Below, in pieces: positions 36,326-46,066 of a DNA stretch of 64,000 nt. Numbering within the stretch: position 1 is the stretch's first letter; the number at the start of each line of letters is the position of its first letter. This DNA comes from JANXQG01 sp963780045 (GTDB lineage Bacteria; Planctomycetota; Planctomycetia; Pirellulales; Thermoguttaceae), in contig CAVZZZ010000001.1 in NCBI GenBank assembly GCA_963780045.1, positions 1,054,001 through 1,118,000 of the forward strand, written 5' to 3'. The translations under genes were made by a program, and so were the position numbers. The notes beneath the pieces were generated by a model that was not told where the DNA came from, did no database searches, and saw only the letters and a program-made list of their open reading frames with translations.

Positions 36326-37819
36326 CTAAGCCCTTTCATACAGCCACATTTCCGCGATCTCGCGGTCGTCCATGGCGATCCGTTCGCCGCCGATGATCTG
36401 ATAGTCCTCGTGCCCTTTTCCGGCGATCAGCACGCAGTCGCCCGGTTCGGCCTGGGCCAGCGCCCAATGCACGGCGGCGGTGCGGTCCACGATCACCTTC
36501 GCGGCGGGCGGTTGCCGGAAGCCGGCAAGGATTTCCTCGATAATGTCCAGCGGGTCTTCGCTTCGCGGATTGTCGCTGGTGAGCACGACGCGGTCGGAAA
36601 GCCGCTCCGCCTCGCGTCCCATCGGCCGCCTCTTTTGCCGGTCGCAGTCGCCGCCCGCGCCGAAAACGCAAATCAGCCGGCCCGCGGTCACTTGCCGCAA
36701 TGCGCGAAGGCTGGCGGCCAAGGCGTCCGGCGTGTGCGCGTAATCAATAAACACTCCAAACGGCTGCCCGCATTCGATCCGCTGCAAGCGGCCGGGCACG
36801 TAATCGACGGCCTCCAGGCCGCGGACCACCGTCATCAGGTCGATGCCGTACGTCAGTCCCACGGCCGTGGCGACGAGGCAGTTGTAAACGTGGTGCGTGC
36901 CGATCATTTGCGTCCGCACGGGCACGGTATCGCTGCCCGCGGTGAGCAGGAACGTCTGTTCGCTGGGGAACTGTTCGACCGGCGCGGCGGTGATTTCGGC
37001 CGGGTTATCTATGCCGATCGTCAATGCCGGGCCCTGAAAGTGCCGCAGGTAGCCGGCGGCTACAGGATCGTCGGCGTTCACGACGGCAAAGCCTTCAGGG
37101 GCCAGGTAATCGAGTATTCTTGCCTTGGCAAGCCGGTAATCATTTAGCGTGCCGTGATAGTTGAGATGATCGCTGCCGACGTTGGTTACACAGGCGACGT
37201 CGAGGGTCACGCCCGCCATGCGGCCCTGGTCCAAAGCGTGACTGGAAACCTCCATCGCCGCATGGGAACATTCGTTGGCCACCATGCGGGCCAATAGCGG
37301 CGCCAGCACGTCGGCGGGCGGCGTGGTGTGCGTGGCCGGTTCGACTTCCGCGCCGTCGAAGTAGCCCAAGGTGCCGGCAACGCCTACGCGATAGCCTCCT
37401 TTGAGCATCACGCTTGCGATCAGGCAGCTTGTCGTCGTCTTGCCGTTGGTTCCGGTAACGCCGATCAACTTCAGTTGCCGGCTGGGATTTCCGGCCAATG
37501 CCTGGCAGAGCCGGCCGTAGGCATGATGCACGTGCGGCACGACACCGCACGGCACGCTCAGCCCCTCCGGCGGACGCTCGCACAGCACTGCTACCGCCCC
37601 GTGGCGGATGGCTTCCTCGATGAACTGGTGTCCGTCGCAGCGCCGGCCCGGCAGCGCGGCGAACAAGTCGCCCGGCCGCACGCGCCGCGAGTCGGAAGTG
37701 CAGCGCAGCGGGCGAATGTCGTCGGCGCCGAGGATTTCGGCCTCCGGCAGCAGCGCCCGCAGGCTCGGCAGATGATCAGCGATGGATAAAGTGCGCACGA
37801 CCCACGGCCTCCATGCCAC
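36326..37819 (-). CDS. murE: UDP-N-acetylmuramoyl-tripeptide synthetase (probably meso-diaminopimelate-adding)
   Basis: An intact 497-residue Mur ligase: N-terminal SDSRRVRPGDLFAALPG, ATP loop GVTGTNGKTTTS, TTPPADVL, AMEVSSHALDQGR, DYAHTPDAL and VVLTSDNPRSEDP. The DNPR motif near the C-terminus is the signature for meso-diaminopimelate specificity. It adds the third residue of the stem peptide in the cytoplasm. First gene of the murE-murF-mraY-murG run; the 70 bases to murF contain repeated gtactcagtactcag motifs. Confidence 0.93.
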   Translation of the reverse strand: MAWRPWVVRTLSIADHLPSLRALLPEAEILGADDIRPLRCTSDSRRVRPGDLFAALPGRRCDGHQFIEEAIRHGAVAVLCERPPEGLSVPCGVVPHVHHAYGRLCQALAGNPSRQLKLIGVTGTNGKTTTSCLIASVMLKGGYRVGVAGTLGYFDGAEVEPATHTTPPADVLAPLLARMVANECSHAAMEVSSHALDQGRMAGVTLDVACVTNVGSDHLNYHGTLNDYRLAKARILDYLAPEGFAVVNADDPVAAGYLRHFQGPALTIGIDNPAEITAAPVEQFPSEQTFLLTAGSDTVPVRTQMIGTHHVYNCLVATAVGLTYGIDLMTVVRGLEAVDYVPGRLQRIECGQPFGVFIDYAHTPDALAASLRALRQVTAGRLICVFGAGGDCDRQKRRPMGREAERLSDRVVLTSDNPRSEDPLDIIEEILAGFRQPPAAKVIVDRTAAVHWALAQAEPGDCVLIAGKGHEDYQIIGGERIAMDDREIAEMWLYERA

Positions 37820-37951
37820 AGGGCGGATATTCGAGGAGCGGGCCGCCCGGCGCCCTAAGGCCCGCGGGCAGTCCGAGTTATTTAGCGGGTCGGATTGTCA
37901 CAATTTTTCCCGCTGTGTCAAGGCGAAATGTTTGCCGGGCAATAAGCGAGA

Positions 37952-38737
37952 TTACTTGATTGTCGAACCTGTACCCGGCTTTTGTGCCCACACTCCGCTT
38001 GGCTCACGAGAAAAAATCTGCGTCGGGTCGGTCCGTTCCAGTGCCTGGATCAGCGCTGCGACCGAGTCCGGCAGGCTGCCGGACTCCGTTTCCACGTCGT
38101 AACGATAGGCAGGCGGCGCAGCCCGGCGATCTCGCACCAGCCGCATTCGCACAAGCGGCCGTGACGCGTCTTGGGCTAGCCGGAACGCCAGTTGCGCTTG
38201 ACAGCCCGTCGGCTCTCGACTGACGCCAATCCCGCCCCACACGTTTTCCAAAAGTTGCGACGTTGCGCCCTCATGCACGATCCACGCATCGGCCGTCGCG
38301 CGCAGCTCAACCTCCGGCAGTCCGTTCTGGCACTCTAAACTGCGCCGGAGCACTTCCTTCAATCGCGGCCAGGCCGTTGCCGTTGACTCGACGCCTCGGG
38401 CGGCAAGATTAATCGCCGGTCGGCACTCCTGGTGCGAGTCGGTCATCGATGTCCACCCAGCTTCCAACTCGCGGCAATGGAGAAGGTCCATGCCTGTCTC
38501 CGCATCGGTGATCTTCAGGCCCTTGTAGCGGACCACACCGGGCAGTGTATGCTCCACGGACTGGATCGTCACGGCGACGCCCATGTTCGCGCTCAGCCGC
38601 GCCTCTTCGGCCTGACGGTCCCACGGCAATCGCCAAACGATCGCCCAAGCGCCCACGCACAACGTAGGAAACAGGCACAGCAGCGCGAACGCGGCCGTGC
38701 AGATCTGGCGTCGGGTGCTATCATGAAGGCGGAACAT
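37952..38737 (-). CDS. Hypothetical membrane-anchored protein
   Basis: Start at the ATG at 38737 (MFRLHDSTRRQICTAAFALL), with a hydrophobic segment at residues 12-33 that is an N-terminal anchor or signal. The remaining 225 residues are soluble and mixed alpha/beta, with no recognised motif (GVRYKGL-like start, DVETESGSLPDSVAALIQAL near the end). It sits between aroC and murE on the same strand. A REP-like repeat lies two bases upstream of its start codon. Confidence 0.6.
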   Translation of the reverse strand: MFRLHDSTRRQICTAAFALLCLFPTLCVGAWAIVWRLPWDRQAEEARLSANMGVAVTIQSVEHTLPGVVRYKGLKITDAETGMDLLHCRELEAGWTSMTDSHQECRPAINLAARGVESTATAWPRLKEVLRRSLECQNGLPEVELRATADAWIVHEGATSQLLENVWGGIGVSREPTGCQAQLAFRLAQDASRPLVRMRLVRDRRAAPPAYRYDVETESGSLPDSVAALIQALERTDPTQIFSREPSGVWAQKPGTGSTIK

Positions 38738-38738
38738 C

Positions 38739-38845
38739 GTAGGTCCGTTCTGCCGGAATGGACAATTGTGGTTCAAACTCTTAAAAGACTCTGCCCTTGC
38801 CACGAGTTCTGGCCGAATCAGTCCCTCCCGGCAGGACGGACCTAC
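38739..38845. repeat. Pair of inverted REP-like repeats around the aroC stop
   Basis: 38739-38763 reads gtaggtccgttctgccgg and onward; 38821-38845 is its near-perfect complement (gtccctcccggcaggacgga...). Each copy is itself an imperfect palindrome, giving a BIME-like arrangement. The aroC stop codon at 38842-38844 lies inside the second copy. The same sequence family is found in frame inside mnmE. Confidence 0.75.
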
Positions 38846-39990
38846 TCGTTGAGCTTCTTCCTTGCCATCGCGTAGAACAAATCCAACCGCTGCTTGATTT
38901 CCTCCAGATTGTCGCCGCCGAACTTGTCGACGACCGCGCAGGCGACCTCGAAGGCGACGACGTTCTCCAGGATGCAGCTCGCGGCGGCGATCGCGCAAAC
39001 GTCGCTCCGCTCGTAGGCGGCAATCTCGGACTGCTTGGTCTGCAAATTGACCGACTCCAGCGGCTTGGCCAGCGTGCTGATCGGCTTCATGGCCACGCGG
39101 AGCACCAGCGGCTGCGAGTTGGTCATGCCCGCTTCCAGGCCGCCGGCATTGTTGTGCGTCCGCGTGAACCCCAGCGAACGGGTATTGACCTGTGTCGCAT
39201 CGAACTGAATCGGATCGTGGACCTGCGAGCCGGGCCGCCGCGCCGCCTCGAACCCCATGCCAATCTCGACGCCCTTCATTGCCTGCACGGCCATCACCGC
39301 CTGGGCGAGCCGGCCGTCGAGCTTTTTGTCCCACTGCGTATGCGTGCCGAGGCCGTAAGGCACGCCCTCCACTCGGATTTCCACGATGCCGCCCAGCGTG
39401 TCGCCCTCGCGTTTGCGGGCGTCGATGAATTCGGCCAGTTCGTTGTCGCGGTCCGGGTCCAAGGTGTACATGATGCTGCGATCTCGGCGGGCGCACTGCT
39501 CGTCCAACGTGCCGCGCTGCGGCGGAATCATCATCTCGCCGATCTGCACGACGTAGGCGAAAGCCGTAATCGCCAGCGGGCCGAGGAGTTGCTTCGCCAG
39601 TGCTCCGGCGGCCACGCGGACCGTCGTTTCGCGGGCACTGGCCCTTTCCAGGATCGCGCGGACGGACGTCAAATACTTGATCGAACCGCTGAGGTCTCCG
39701 TGGCCCGGCCGAGGGCGGTCGAGGTCCTCCATCTGGTTGATTTTGAAATCCTTGTTAGGGACCAAGAGGGCGATCGGACTGCCCAGCGTGACGCCGCGCC
39801 AGATGCCCGACAGCACCTCGACGCGGTCGGTTTCGATCTTCTGTCGTCCGCCGCGACCGTAGCCGCCCTGTCGCCGGGCAAGCTCGGCGTCAATCGAATC
39901 AACGTTCAGTTCGACGCCGGCGGGAAATCCATCGACCAGGGCCAGCAAAGCGCGGCCATGCGATTCACCGGCGGTAAGATAGCGCAACAT
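38842..39990 (-). CDS. aroC: Chorismate synthase
   Basis: Converts EPSP to chorismate using reduced FMN, the last shared step of aromatic amino acid synthesis. Start chosen at the ATG at 39990 (MLRYLTAGESHGRALL), which begins at the conserved GESHG motif region; 382 residues is normal. Further signatures: RRQGGYGRGGRQ, PNKDF, RPGHGDLSG, RASARETTVRVAAGAL and ERSDVCAIAAAS. Cytosolic tetrameric enzyme. Its stop codon is inside a REP-like repeat, so the repeat arrived without harm at the last codon. Confidence 0.95.
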   Translation of the reverse strand: MLRYLTAGESHGRALLALVDGFPAGVELNVDSIDAELARRQGGYGRGGRQKIETDRVEVLSGIWRGVTLGSPIALLVPNKDFKINQMEDLDRPRPGHGDLSGSIKYLTSVRAILERASARETTVRVAAGALAKQLLGPLAITAFAYVVQIGEMMIPPQRGTLDEQCARRDRSIMYTLDPDRDNELAEFIDARKREGDTLGGIVEIRVEGVPYGLGTHTQWDKKLDGRLAQAVMAVQAMKGVEIGMGFEAARRPGSQVHDPIQFDATQVNTRSLGFTRTHNNAGGLEAGMTNSQPLVLRVAMKPISTLAKPLESVNLQTKQSEIAAYERSDVCAIAAASCILENVVAFEVACAVVDKFGGDNLEEIKQRLDLFYAMARKKLNE

Positions 39991-40227
39991 GCTGGGCAAT
40001 TCTAGCGAGACATTTTCCGTGCGAACAGGGCGTTTTGCCGCTCGTACCGCGACCGCGAAGCAGCGGTGTCCGAGTCCTTATTGCACCGCCCTTGCGGTTT
40101 TGGTGCGTGGTGCAATTCGCAGGCTGTCGATGTAAGTCCTTGTAGCATAACGGTTTAGCGCTGGTGTCGATCGTCGTCTTGCATACCCCCTGGCGGAGCG
40201 GTTGGTGCAATAAGCACGCGACGCTTT

Positions 40228-40340
40228 GGAGTGCGGGGGCTTGCCCCCGCTTTTCAAAAAGGGCGGCAACTTGATCACGGTCGGCCTCTAAAGGGGACTT
40301 CGTCCGTATTGAAAAGCGACGGCAAAGCCGTCGCACTCCA
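40228..40340. repeat. Inverted pair of palindromic repeats
   Basis: ggagtgcg-ggggcttgccccc-cgcttttcaa on one side and ttgaaaagcg-acggcaaagccgt-cgcactcc on the other. The outer arms are complementary, and each unit carries its own small palindrome. Confidence 0.65.
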
Positions 40341-40438
40341 AATTCGGCCCCGGTGCATATCGCGGCGTTTCGGGCCGAGGTTTTTTCTTCGCGTTTTGGA
40401 ACAGTGAGTTTTCACCTTGTTTTCGGCCGTTTTCCAGG

Positions 40439-40535
40439 GCAGGACGAAGGCAGGACGAAGGCAGGACGAAGGCAGGACGAAGGCAGGACGAAGGCAGGAC
40501 GGGGGCAGGACGGGGGCAGCGTGAGGGCAGGATGG
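40439..40535. repeat. 11-bp tandem repeat array
   Basis: About eight units of gcaggacgaag, the last ones degenerating to gcaggacgggg and gcgtgaggg. A good candidate for copy-number variation between strains. Confidence 0.85.
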
Positions 40536-41060
40536 ACGCAGGAATTTCCTCCTTCGGGTGTCCTATGCACCAGTTCGGAGTGGGAAGTAGCAAGTTGTGC
40601 CTCGCGGCACGATAGAGCAGCTCAATGGACTCCGGGAGAGGGGTAGAAGGTGCGGGCATTGCCCACAGGTCTGCTGATCTCTCATCGTTCATTCCTTCTC
40701 TTTCATTCGCGTCTTGCCACTAACCACTTTTCACTTTGAAGCTTTCCGAGCATCATACCACAATTCTTAACTCTTGTAAACAAACATTGATGTTTCTTGT
40801 TCGTCCCTCGCTGCAAGTCCTTTTGCCGTAACGCTTTACATCGCTTGACATTTGTTCGCGTGTTCGTGCCCTCCTCCAACGACGGGGCATATGCGAAAAT
40901 AGCGCAAGTGCAAGCAGGCAAAGGAGTTGGGAATTCCTGGCTCCGACCGGGCACGCGGCCAAGAAAGCGGCACACGGCGGAAAATATTTGCCGGCTTTTC
41001 GCCCCAGACGGCGGGGTGAGGGATGCCGCCACGGCCAAAAACCTGTCCGTCGACGACGTT

Positions 41061-42635
41061 CTACTGCCCGGGCAGCTTCAACCGCGGGTCCGAAAGGTTG
41101 AGCCGGTACATGATCTGATTATAATCGTAGTAGGGCGTCGGCCGCGGATTGCCGGAAAACGTGTTCGTGTAGGCGCCTTCGAGGTAGATCACCCGCCCAC
41201 CCTCACGGTCGAAGAACTGATGCTGAGTGGGATTGTAAAGATCGTGGGCGTCGCCCGGCGTGTTCGCGTGCGTGATAATCTTCCGTGCATCGGCCCAAGG
41301 CCCTTCGGGGTGGTCGGATTCGCCGTACCATACCTCGCCGAGCATCGTCGCCCCGAACGCCTCCGATGCGATCATGATGTACCGTTTGCGGTAGTCGTTC
41401 CAGCAGCACGAGCAATTGTTCAAAAGGATTGGCTTGCCTGTATCGGCGTCCCGTAGCCGGAAAGGCGACTCCTCGCGTTTCATCTTTCCGACAGCGACCA
41501 ATTCGGCCTGCTCGTGGGGCTCTAGCGGCGGCGTGTCTCGCTTCCATGCCCACACGAGCTTGCCATCCGCATCCCGATCGACCTGCGTCCGTTGCTTGCC
41601 GCGATAGCGAGTGCCGGGCTTGAGGCAGGTGTACCCTTCGTAGACGGACAGGTCGAGATAAGACTTCCAATCCGCCCGGACGCGCACCGACGGATAGGGC
41701 GCGTTGAAGCAAAGGTACTCGATGCCGCCGTCTTTAACGCGCAAGGAATACATCCTCGGATACATCGGCGGGTCAATTGCTACCGTCTTTAGCTTCTCGA
41801 ACACTTCCTTCTCGTCGTTATAGGCAACAAAGCCGTCTTCCAGCACCGCGCCCAGACCGCGTCGCCGTTGGTAGTAGGCGAGCATCCGCTGCCGGCCTGA
41901 CTCATCAGGGAAAACGATCAACCCTGCGAGCCAAACCACGCCCTCGCCTTGCATCGGGGCCATCGGCCGGGCGAAGCCGTTTTTCCCGCGGAAGTACCGC
42001 AAATTGAATCCGATAGAGGGGTCAATCTGATCCGGCAATTCGGTGGTGCCGCCCGTCATGGCGAAGCCGCCCAAGACATACGACAGCCTTTGTGTATCGC
42101 CGTAGAACCAGTACAGCTTGCCGCGGTAGAGGGCGCTCAGGACGCCATCCTGGCCCGTCACTTCGGCGTTGAGCAACGGTTCGGCGATGGGGGCCTTCCG
42201 GCCCAGCAGCACCGTATCACGATAGATGCCTTGACCAGTGATCCTGTAGAGACGCTCGGCGATGTTGAGCCGCTTGATCTTGAGCCGGGCGTTTCCTCCG
42301 GGCGCGGTCTTGAGGGCCACGCCGCGGGACCCGAAGCCATCGGCCGGAAATTGGTAGCCCAGCGCCGAAACGCCGAACCAGACGCGCTTGTTCATCAGGC
42401 CCGGTTCGTCGAAGGCGACCAGGCCGTTGGAGTCCGTATAATAGCAGATGTTGCTGGTCGTCCGCAGTTCGACCATCGGCACGCCGCGGCCCGTTTGATC
42501 ATCGACGATTTCGATGGCGAAGTAGCGGGTCGATGGCTGGGCCGCCGGCGCGGCGGTTAAGGCGCCCGCTGTAAAAACGTAGGCAAAACACAATCCAGTG
42601 ACAGCGGTTCGGGGCATAATCGGTTGTAAAGTCAT
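41061..42635 (-). CDS. Secreted beta-propeller-like protein, possible glycoside hydrolase relative
   Basis: A 524-residue exported protein: signal peptide in residues 1-30 (TGLCFAYVFTAGALTAAPAA), then a small strand domain and a region with repeated blades containing LYWFYGDTQRLS, HPEGPWADARKIITH and GAYTNTFSGNPRPTPYYDYN. The phrase pattern (GPW..., F..GDT) recalls five-bladed propeller glycosidase families such as GH43/GH117 and DUF4185-like proteins common in planctomycetes, but catalytic acids cannot be assigned. Likely periplasmic or secreted, acting on polysaccharide. An alternative start is the ATG at 42617. Confidence 0.6.
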   Translation of the reverse strand: MTLQPIMPRTAVTGLCFAYVFTAGALTAAPAAQPSTRYFAIEIVDDQTGRGVPMVELRTTSNICYYTDSNGLVAFDEPGLMNKRVWFGVSALGYQFPADGFGSRGVALKTAPGGNARLKIKRLNIAERLYRITGQGIYRDTVLLGRKAPIAEPLLNAEVTGQDGVLSALYRGKLYWFYGDTQRLSYVLGGFAMTGGTTELPDQIDPSIGFNLRYFRGKNGFARPMAPMQGEGVVWLAGLIVFPDESGRQRMLAYYQRRRGLGAVLEDGFVAYNDEKEVFEKLKTVAIDPPMYPRMYSLRVKDGGIEYLCFNAPYPSVRVRADWKSYLDLSVYEGYTCLKPGTRYRGKQRTQVDRDADGKLVWAWKRDTPPLEPHEQAELVAVGKMKREESPFRLRDADTGKPILLNNCSCCWNDYRKRYIMIASEAFGATMLGEVWYGESDHPEGPWADARKIITHANTPGDAHDLYNPTQHQFFDREGGRVIYLEGAYTNTFSGNPRPTPYYDYNQIMYRLNLSDPRLKLPGQ

Positions 42636-42851
42636 TCATGGGATGCGGACTCGCAATAGGGTTTTCCCATTATACTCTCGCGCCAAGCCGCATCATTGGC
42701 AATTGCCTTCGCTTTCACCGGTGATATTGTTCTGGCGACTTGACCGCGGGGCTTCAAACGTCTACCCTTGATAAGGTCAAACACCGTTGCCGCCTTTGCG
42801 TGTTGCCCGCGCGGCCGGGGCACCCGCCGCGGGTCGCACGCTAATCGACGG

Positions 42852-44815
42852 ATGGAAACTGTCTTTTCACAAATTGGTCCCTGGCTCTTTCTGCTGTCGC
42901 TGGGGAGCGGCTTGGGGATGCCGCTGGGCATTCCGCCGGGCCGCGACGATCCGGTGATTGCGCGGGTCGCGCCGGAAGATTGCGACCTTTACACAACGTG
43001 GGCAGCCACGGCCGCGCCGAGTTCCCAAAGCAAGAACCATGCGGAACAAATGCTCGCCGAACCAGAAGTCGGCGTCTTCATCAAGCACCTGGAAACTTGG
43101 GTCCGTCATGCTGTCACCCAATCCCCGGCCGACGGGGAGGCCAACAACCTCTCCGACGCCACGTTCGATACGCTCCTGATGGTCTTGCGCCATCAAACGG
43201 CGATTTTCGTTTCGGACGTCACGATCAAGGGCAGGCGGGTGTCGGCCAAAGGGGGGATGGTCGTCTCGCTAGGCGGCGACGCCGTGCTGGCGCGCCAGCT
43301 CTTTTACCAAAACGTCCATGCTTTCTTCCTCAATCTGAATGCTGAGAGCATCGAGACGGTCACTTTCTACGGCGACAAATGGTATCGAGTGAAGGCGACT
43401 TCCGACTTTCCCGTCATGCTGGTCGGCATGAAGGATTCCTACCTGATCGTGGCTGTAGGCGAAGACAGCCCGGATGCGATCGTGACGCGTATGGACCGGC
43501 CGCCAGCGCGGTGGCTGACGAAGGCGCGGCGGCTGGCGGCGTTCCAGCGGCCGACGGGACTGACGTATATCAACCTGCGGCGGCTTCGCGAAGCCGGCGC
43601 GGCGGGCGGCGATCCCCGCCGTATGAAAATGCTCGACGCGCTGGGTGTGACGAGCGTGCCGTGGGCACTGTCGGCCAACGGGCTAGTCGGGCCCGATGTC
43701 GTGACCAGGACATTCTTGCCGATCGAGGGCCAGCCGCGCGGACTGCTGCTGGCGGCGTCTGCCCGCGGCCTGCGGCGCGAAGACCTGGCCGCCATCCCCC
43801 GTGACGCCTCGCTGGCCCTGGCGGCGCGGTTCGATCTGCAAGAAACGTGGGACGTCGTGCAGGCGGTCGCAAAGGCCGATGGCGAAACCAAACCAACCGT
43901 CGCCAACAAGCCGGGACCGGGCAAGCCCGACGACGGTCAAGCCGCAGCCGATGCAACGCCGCCCGCGCTTCCGCCAGACGTGTTCAAATCGCTGGGCAAC
44001 CGCTGGTGCTTCTACAACTCGCCGAAGGAAGGCGGCATGATACTTACCGGCTTGACGGGCGTGGTGCCGATCACCGACCGCCAGCAGTTCTCGCAAAACT
44101 ACGAGGTCCTCAAACGGTTCGTCATGCAGAGCCTGCCGGCCGACGACGGCAGCAACGGGGGCCAGCGGGTGCGGCGTTTTCCGTTTGCCGGCGGCGACAT
44201 CCATTACGCCGGAATGGGCGAAATCGGCCTGGCCCCGGCCTGGTTCGCGGGCGACAAGCAACTCGTCTTCGCGCTGACGCCGCAGAGCGTCAAAGCGTGT
44301 CTTTCACATCTGCCGGACGGCGGCAGCCTGGCCGACGTGCCGGAGATAGCCAGCGAGCTTTCCAACCGCGAACCTTTGCTGGCGATCGGCTATCTCGATG
44401 CGCCGCGCGTCTTCGAGACCGCGTATCCCTTGCTGATGCTGGCCGCGCCTTCGTACCTGGGGGCCAGCGGCATGGTGGAGGGCCGGCGGGACATGTCGGT
44501 CTTTCCCTCGCTGCCCGCGGTCTGCCGCCACCTGCGGCCGGGCGTGGCGACGCTGCGGCGGACCGACTTGGGGCTTGAGCTCACCAGCCGGGGGAGCATG
44601 CCTGGCTTTGGGCTGGCGGGGCCGGTAATGTTTATGGCGTGGGACTCGCAATGGCTGAACCTGGTTTTTGCGCGCCGGAGGACAACGCCCCACCGGCGCC
44701 TGCTGGTGCGGCCATTCCCGCGATGCAAGTTGCGCCGGCAGCGCCTGCCGCTGCGGTCGTCCCGCCGCCCCCCGGCCCGATTAAGCCGCCCGTGCCAGTG
44801 GCCGCGCAACGTTGA
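42852..44815 (+). CDS. Large secreted hypothetical protein, Pro/Ala-rich C-terminus, one frame break
   Basis: ATG at 42852 followed by a signal-like segment (WLFLLSLGSGLGMPLGIPPG). The protein of about 650 residues alternates strand-rich blocks (SVAVG-, FSDVT-like) with VIARVAPEDCDLYTTW near the start, similar in layout to DUF3352-type exported proteins. Near 44675 the frame shifts: the natural end is the Pro/Ala-rich tail APEDNAPPAPAGAAIPAMQV reaching a TGA at 44815, rather than the Arg-rich reading that runs to 44870. Function unknown. Confidence 0.6.
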
Positions 44816-44893
44816 GCCGCACGCCAAGCACTTGCTTTTTTGCGGAGGAATGGCGATTATTGTCCATTGAGGCCCGATAGCGGAGGGTATTCC

Positions 44894-45499
44894 ATGCGTG
44901 CTGTGATGCTTGAAGTCCCCGCGGCGTTCTTGGACGAGCGCCGACGCCGCGGCGCGGATATTTGGGATGAGATGTGGAAAGGAGAATTGCATATGCCGCC
45001 GGCGCCGAATGTTGAGCACCAGAATGTCGAGGGCGAGTTGGAAGCATGGATAAGAACCTATTGGACGCGCAGGCCTGGAAGGCGGGTCTACCACGGCGTC
45101 AATTTGGCGCCGCCCGGCGGCTGGCCCGACGACTATCGCATTCCCGACTTGGTACTATTGACACCCGAATGCCCCGCGCAGAACCGCGGCGAGTGCCTGG
45201 AAGGCCCGCCGACCGTGGTAGTCGAGATTCAAAGTCCGGGCGATGAGACCTATGAAAAGCTGCCGTTCTATGCGGAGCTTGGCGTGTCGGAGGTGTGGAT
45301 AATAAACCGCGACAGCCGCTCCATCGAGGTTTATGCCTTGCGCACCGGCGCACAGGAGCCGCTGCCACCCACTCCGGACGGTTGGCTGCACAGCATTTCG
45401 ACGGGCATCCAATTGCGAACGGAACCCGGACGAAAACTGGCGGTCCAACTTGTTGGCGACGCGAGCAGCCGGCGGTTATTGCCGGAATTCGAAGCCTGA
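44894..45499 (+). CDS. Uma2-family PD-(D/E)XK nuclease-like protein
   Basis: Start at the ATG at 44894 with GGAGG seven bases upstream; 201 residues. The Uma2/DUF820 core is clear: YRIPDLVLLTPE with the catalytic Asp, VVVEIQSPGD with the E-x-Q(K) pair, then KLPFYAELGVSEVWIINRDS and VYAL. These restriction-fold proteins occur in large numbers in planctomycetes and cyanobacteria; their role is unproven, perhaps DNA cleavage linked to mobile elements. Confidence 0.83.
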   Translation: MRAVMLEVPAAFLDERRRRGADIWDEMWKGELHMPPAPNVEHQNVEGELEAWIRTYWTRRPGRRVYHGVNLAPPGGWPDDYRIPDLVLLTPECPAQNRGECLEGPPTVVVEIQSPGDETYEKLPFYAELGVSEVWIINRDSRSIEVYALRTGAQEPLPPTPDGWLHSISTGIQLRTEPGRKLAVQLVGDASSRRLLPEFEA

Positions 45500-45576
45500 C
45501 GAAGGTTTTCCAAGAATCCGCCGCTGGCGGCGAATTAGGATATAAGTGGATACGTTAGCGCGAAAGGGATCGTCCG

Positions 45577-45816
45577 ATGAATGCTTTCATGCCTCTATTG
45601 GCCGCCTGGGAGTGGCCGCCGTTTATCAACAACGAAGACATTATAGTTCCCCTAGCGGTATTCCTGGTTCCGATCAGTTTTATCGTGATGTATGGAATCG
45701 TACGCATCGCCAAGCTATTGATTCACCATCGCGAGCGGATGGCGATGATCGAACGCGGCATGCACCCGGATTATCCGCCGGAGCAGACCGATCCGCAGAA
45801 TGCGTCGAAGCTATAA
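45577..45816 (+). CDS. Small membrane protein, copy 1 of a tandem pair
   Basis: 79 residues with one transmembrane helix (IIVPLAVFLVPISFIVMYGI) and a cytoplasmic tail HHRERMAMIERGMHPDYPPE. The tail motif HRERMAMIERGMHPD is found in small bacterial membrane proteins of unknown function. A paralogue follows after 21 bases. Confidence 0.68.
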   Translation: MNAFMPLLAAWEWPPFINNEDIIVPLAVFLVPISFIVMYGIVRIAKLLIHHRERMAMIERGMHPDYPPEQTDPQNASKL

Positions 45817-45837
45817 CTTAACAAAAGCGTGCAAACA

Positions 45838-46065
45838 ATGAATCCATCCACAGTTCTACTGGCGGCGACGGGCGAGTGGTGGTCGCCGTTAGTCAATAGT
45901 CTGGCAACTCCGTTCGTCTTAATAATATGTGTGATGCTGATATGCGAAACCATCAAAAGCACCGCCAAGATGTCGGTCCGGCACCGCGAGCGAATGGCGA
46001 TGATAGAGCGCGGCATGCACCCGGATCATCCGCCGGAGCAAAGCGATCCGCAGAACCCGTCGTAG
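45838..46065 (+). CDS. Small membrane protein, copy 2 of a tandem pair
   Basis: 75 residues, one transmembrane helix (ATPFVLIICVMLICETI) and the same tail as copy 1 (HRERMAMIERGMHPDHPPEQ), while the helices differ. Ends one base before the mnmE stop on the other strand. Probably a tandem duplication. Confidence 0.68.
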   Translation: MNPSTVLLAATGEWWSPLVNSLATPFVLIICVMLICETIKSTAKMSVRHRERMAMIERGMHPDHPPEQSDPQNPS

Positions 46066-46066
46066 G

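Larger units (their letters stand above)
39991..41060. other. 1.07-kb intergenic repeat region, no gene supported
   Basis: Short frames here are made of repeats and have no family features. Contents: a diverged 30-base motif (aagtccttgtagcataacg near 40132 and a related one near 40814), an inverted repeat pair at 40228-40340, and an 11-bp tandem array at 40439-40535. Confidence 0.6.

Noticed and set aside
38797..40005. 402-codon plus-strand frame opposite aroC
   Set aside because: Antisense of an intact chorismate synthase; no family features.
40439..40535. CRISPR array
   Set aside because: Units are 11 bp without spacers; no cas genes in the window.
40288..40692. Minus-strand frame of 134 codons after aroC
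   Set aside because: Its middle is the 11-bp tandem repeat translated; no start-site support.
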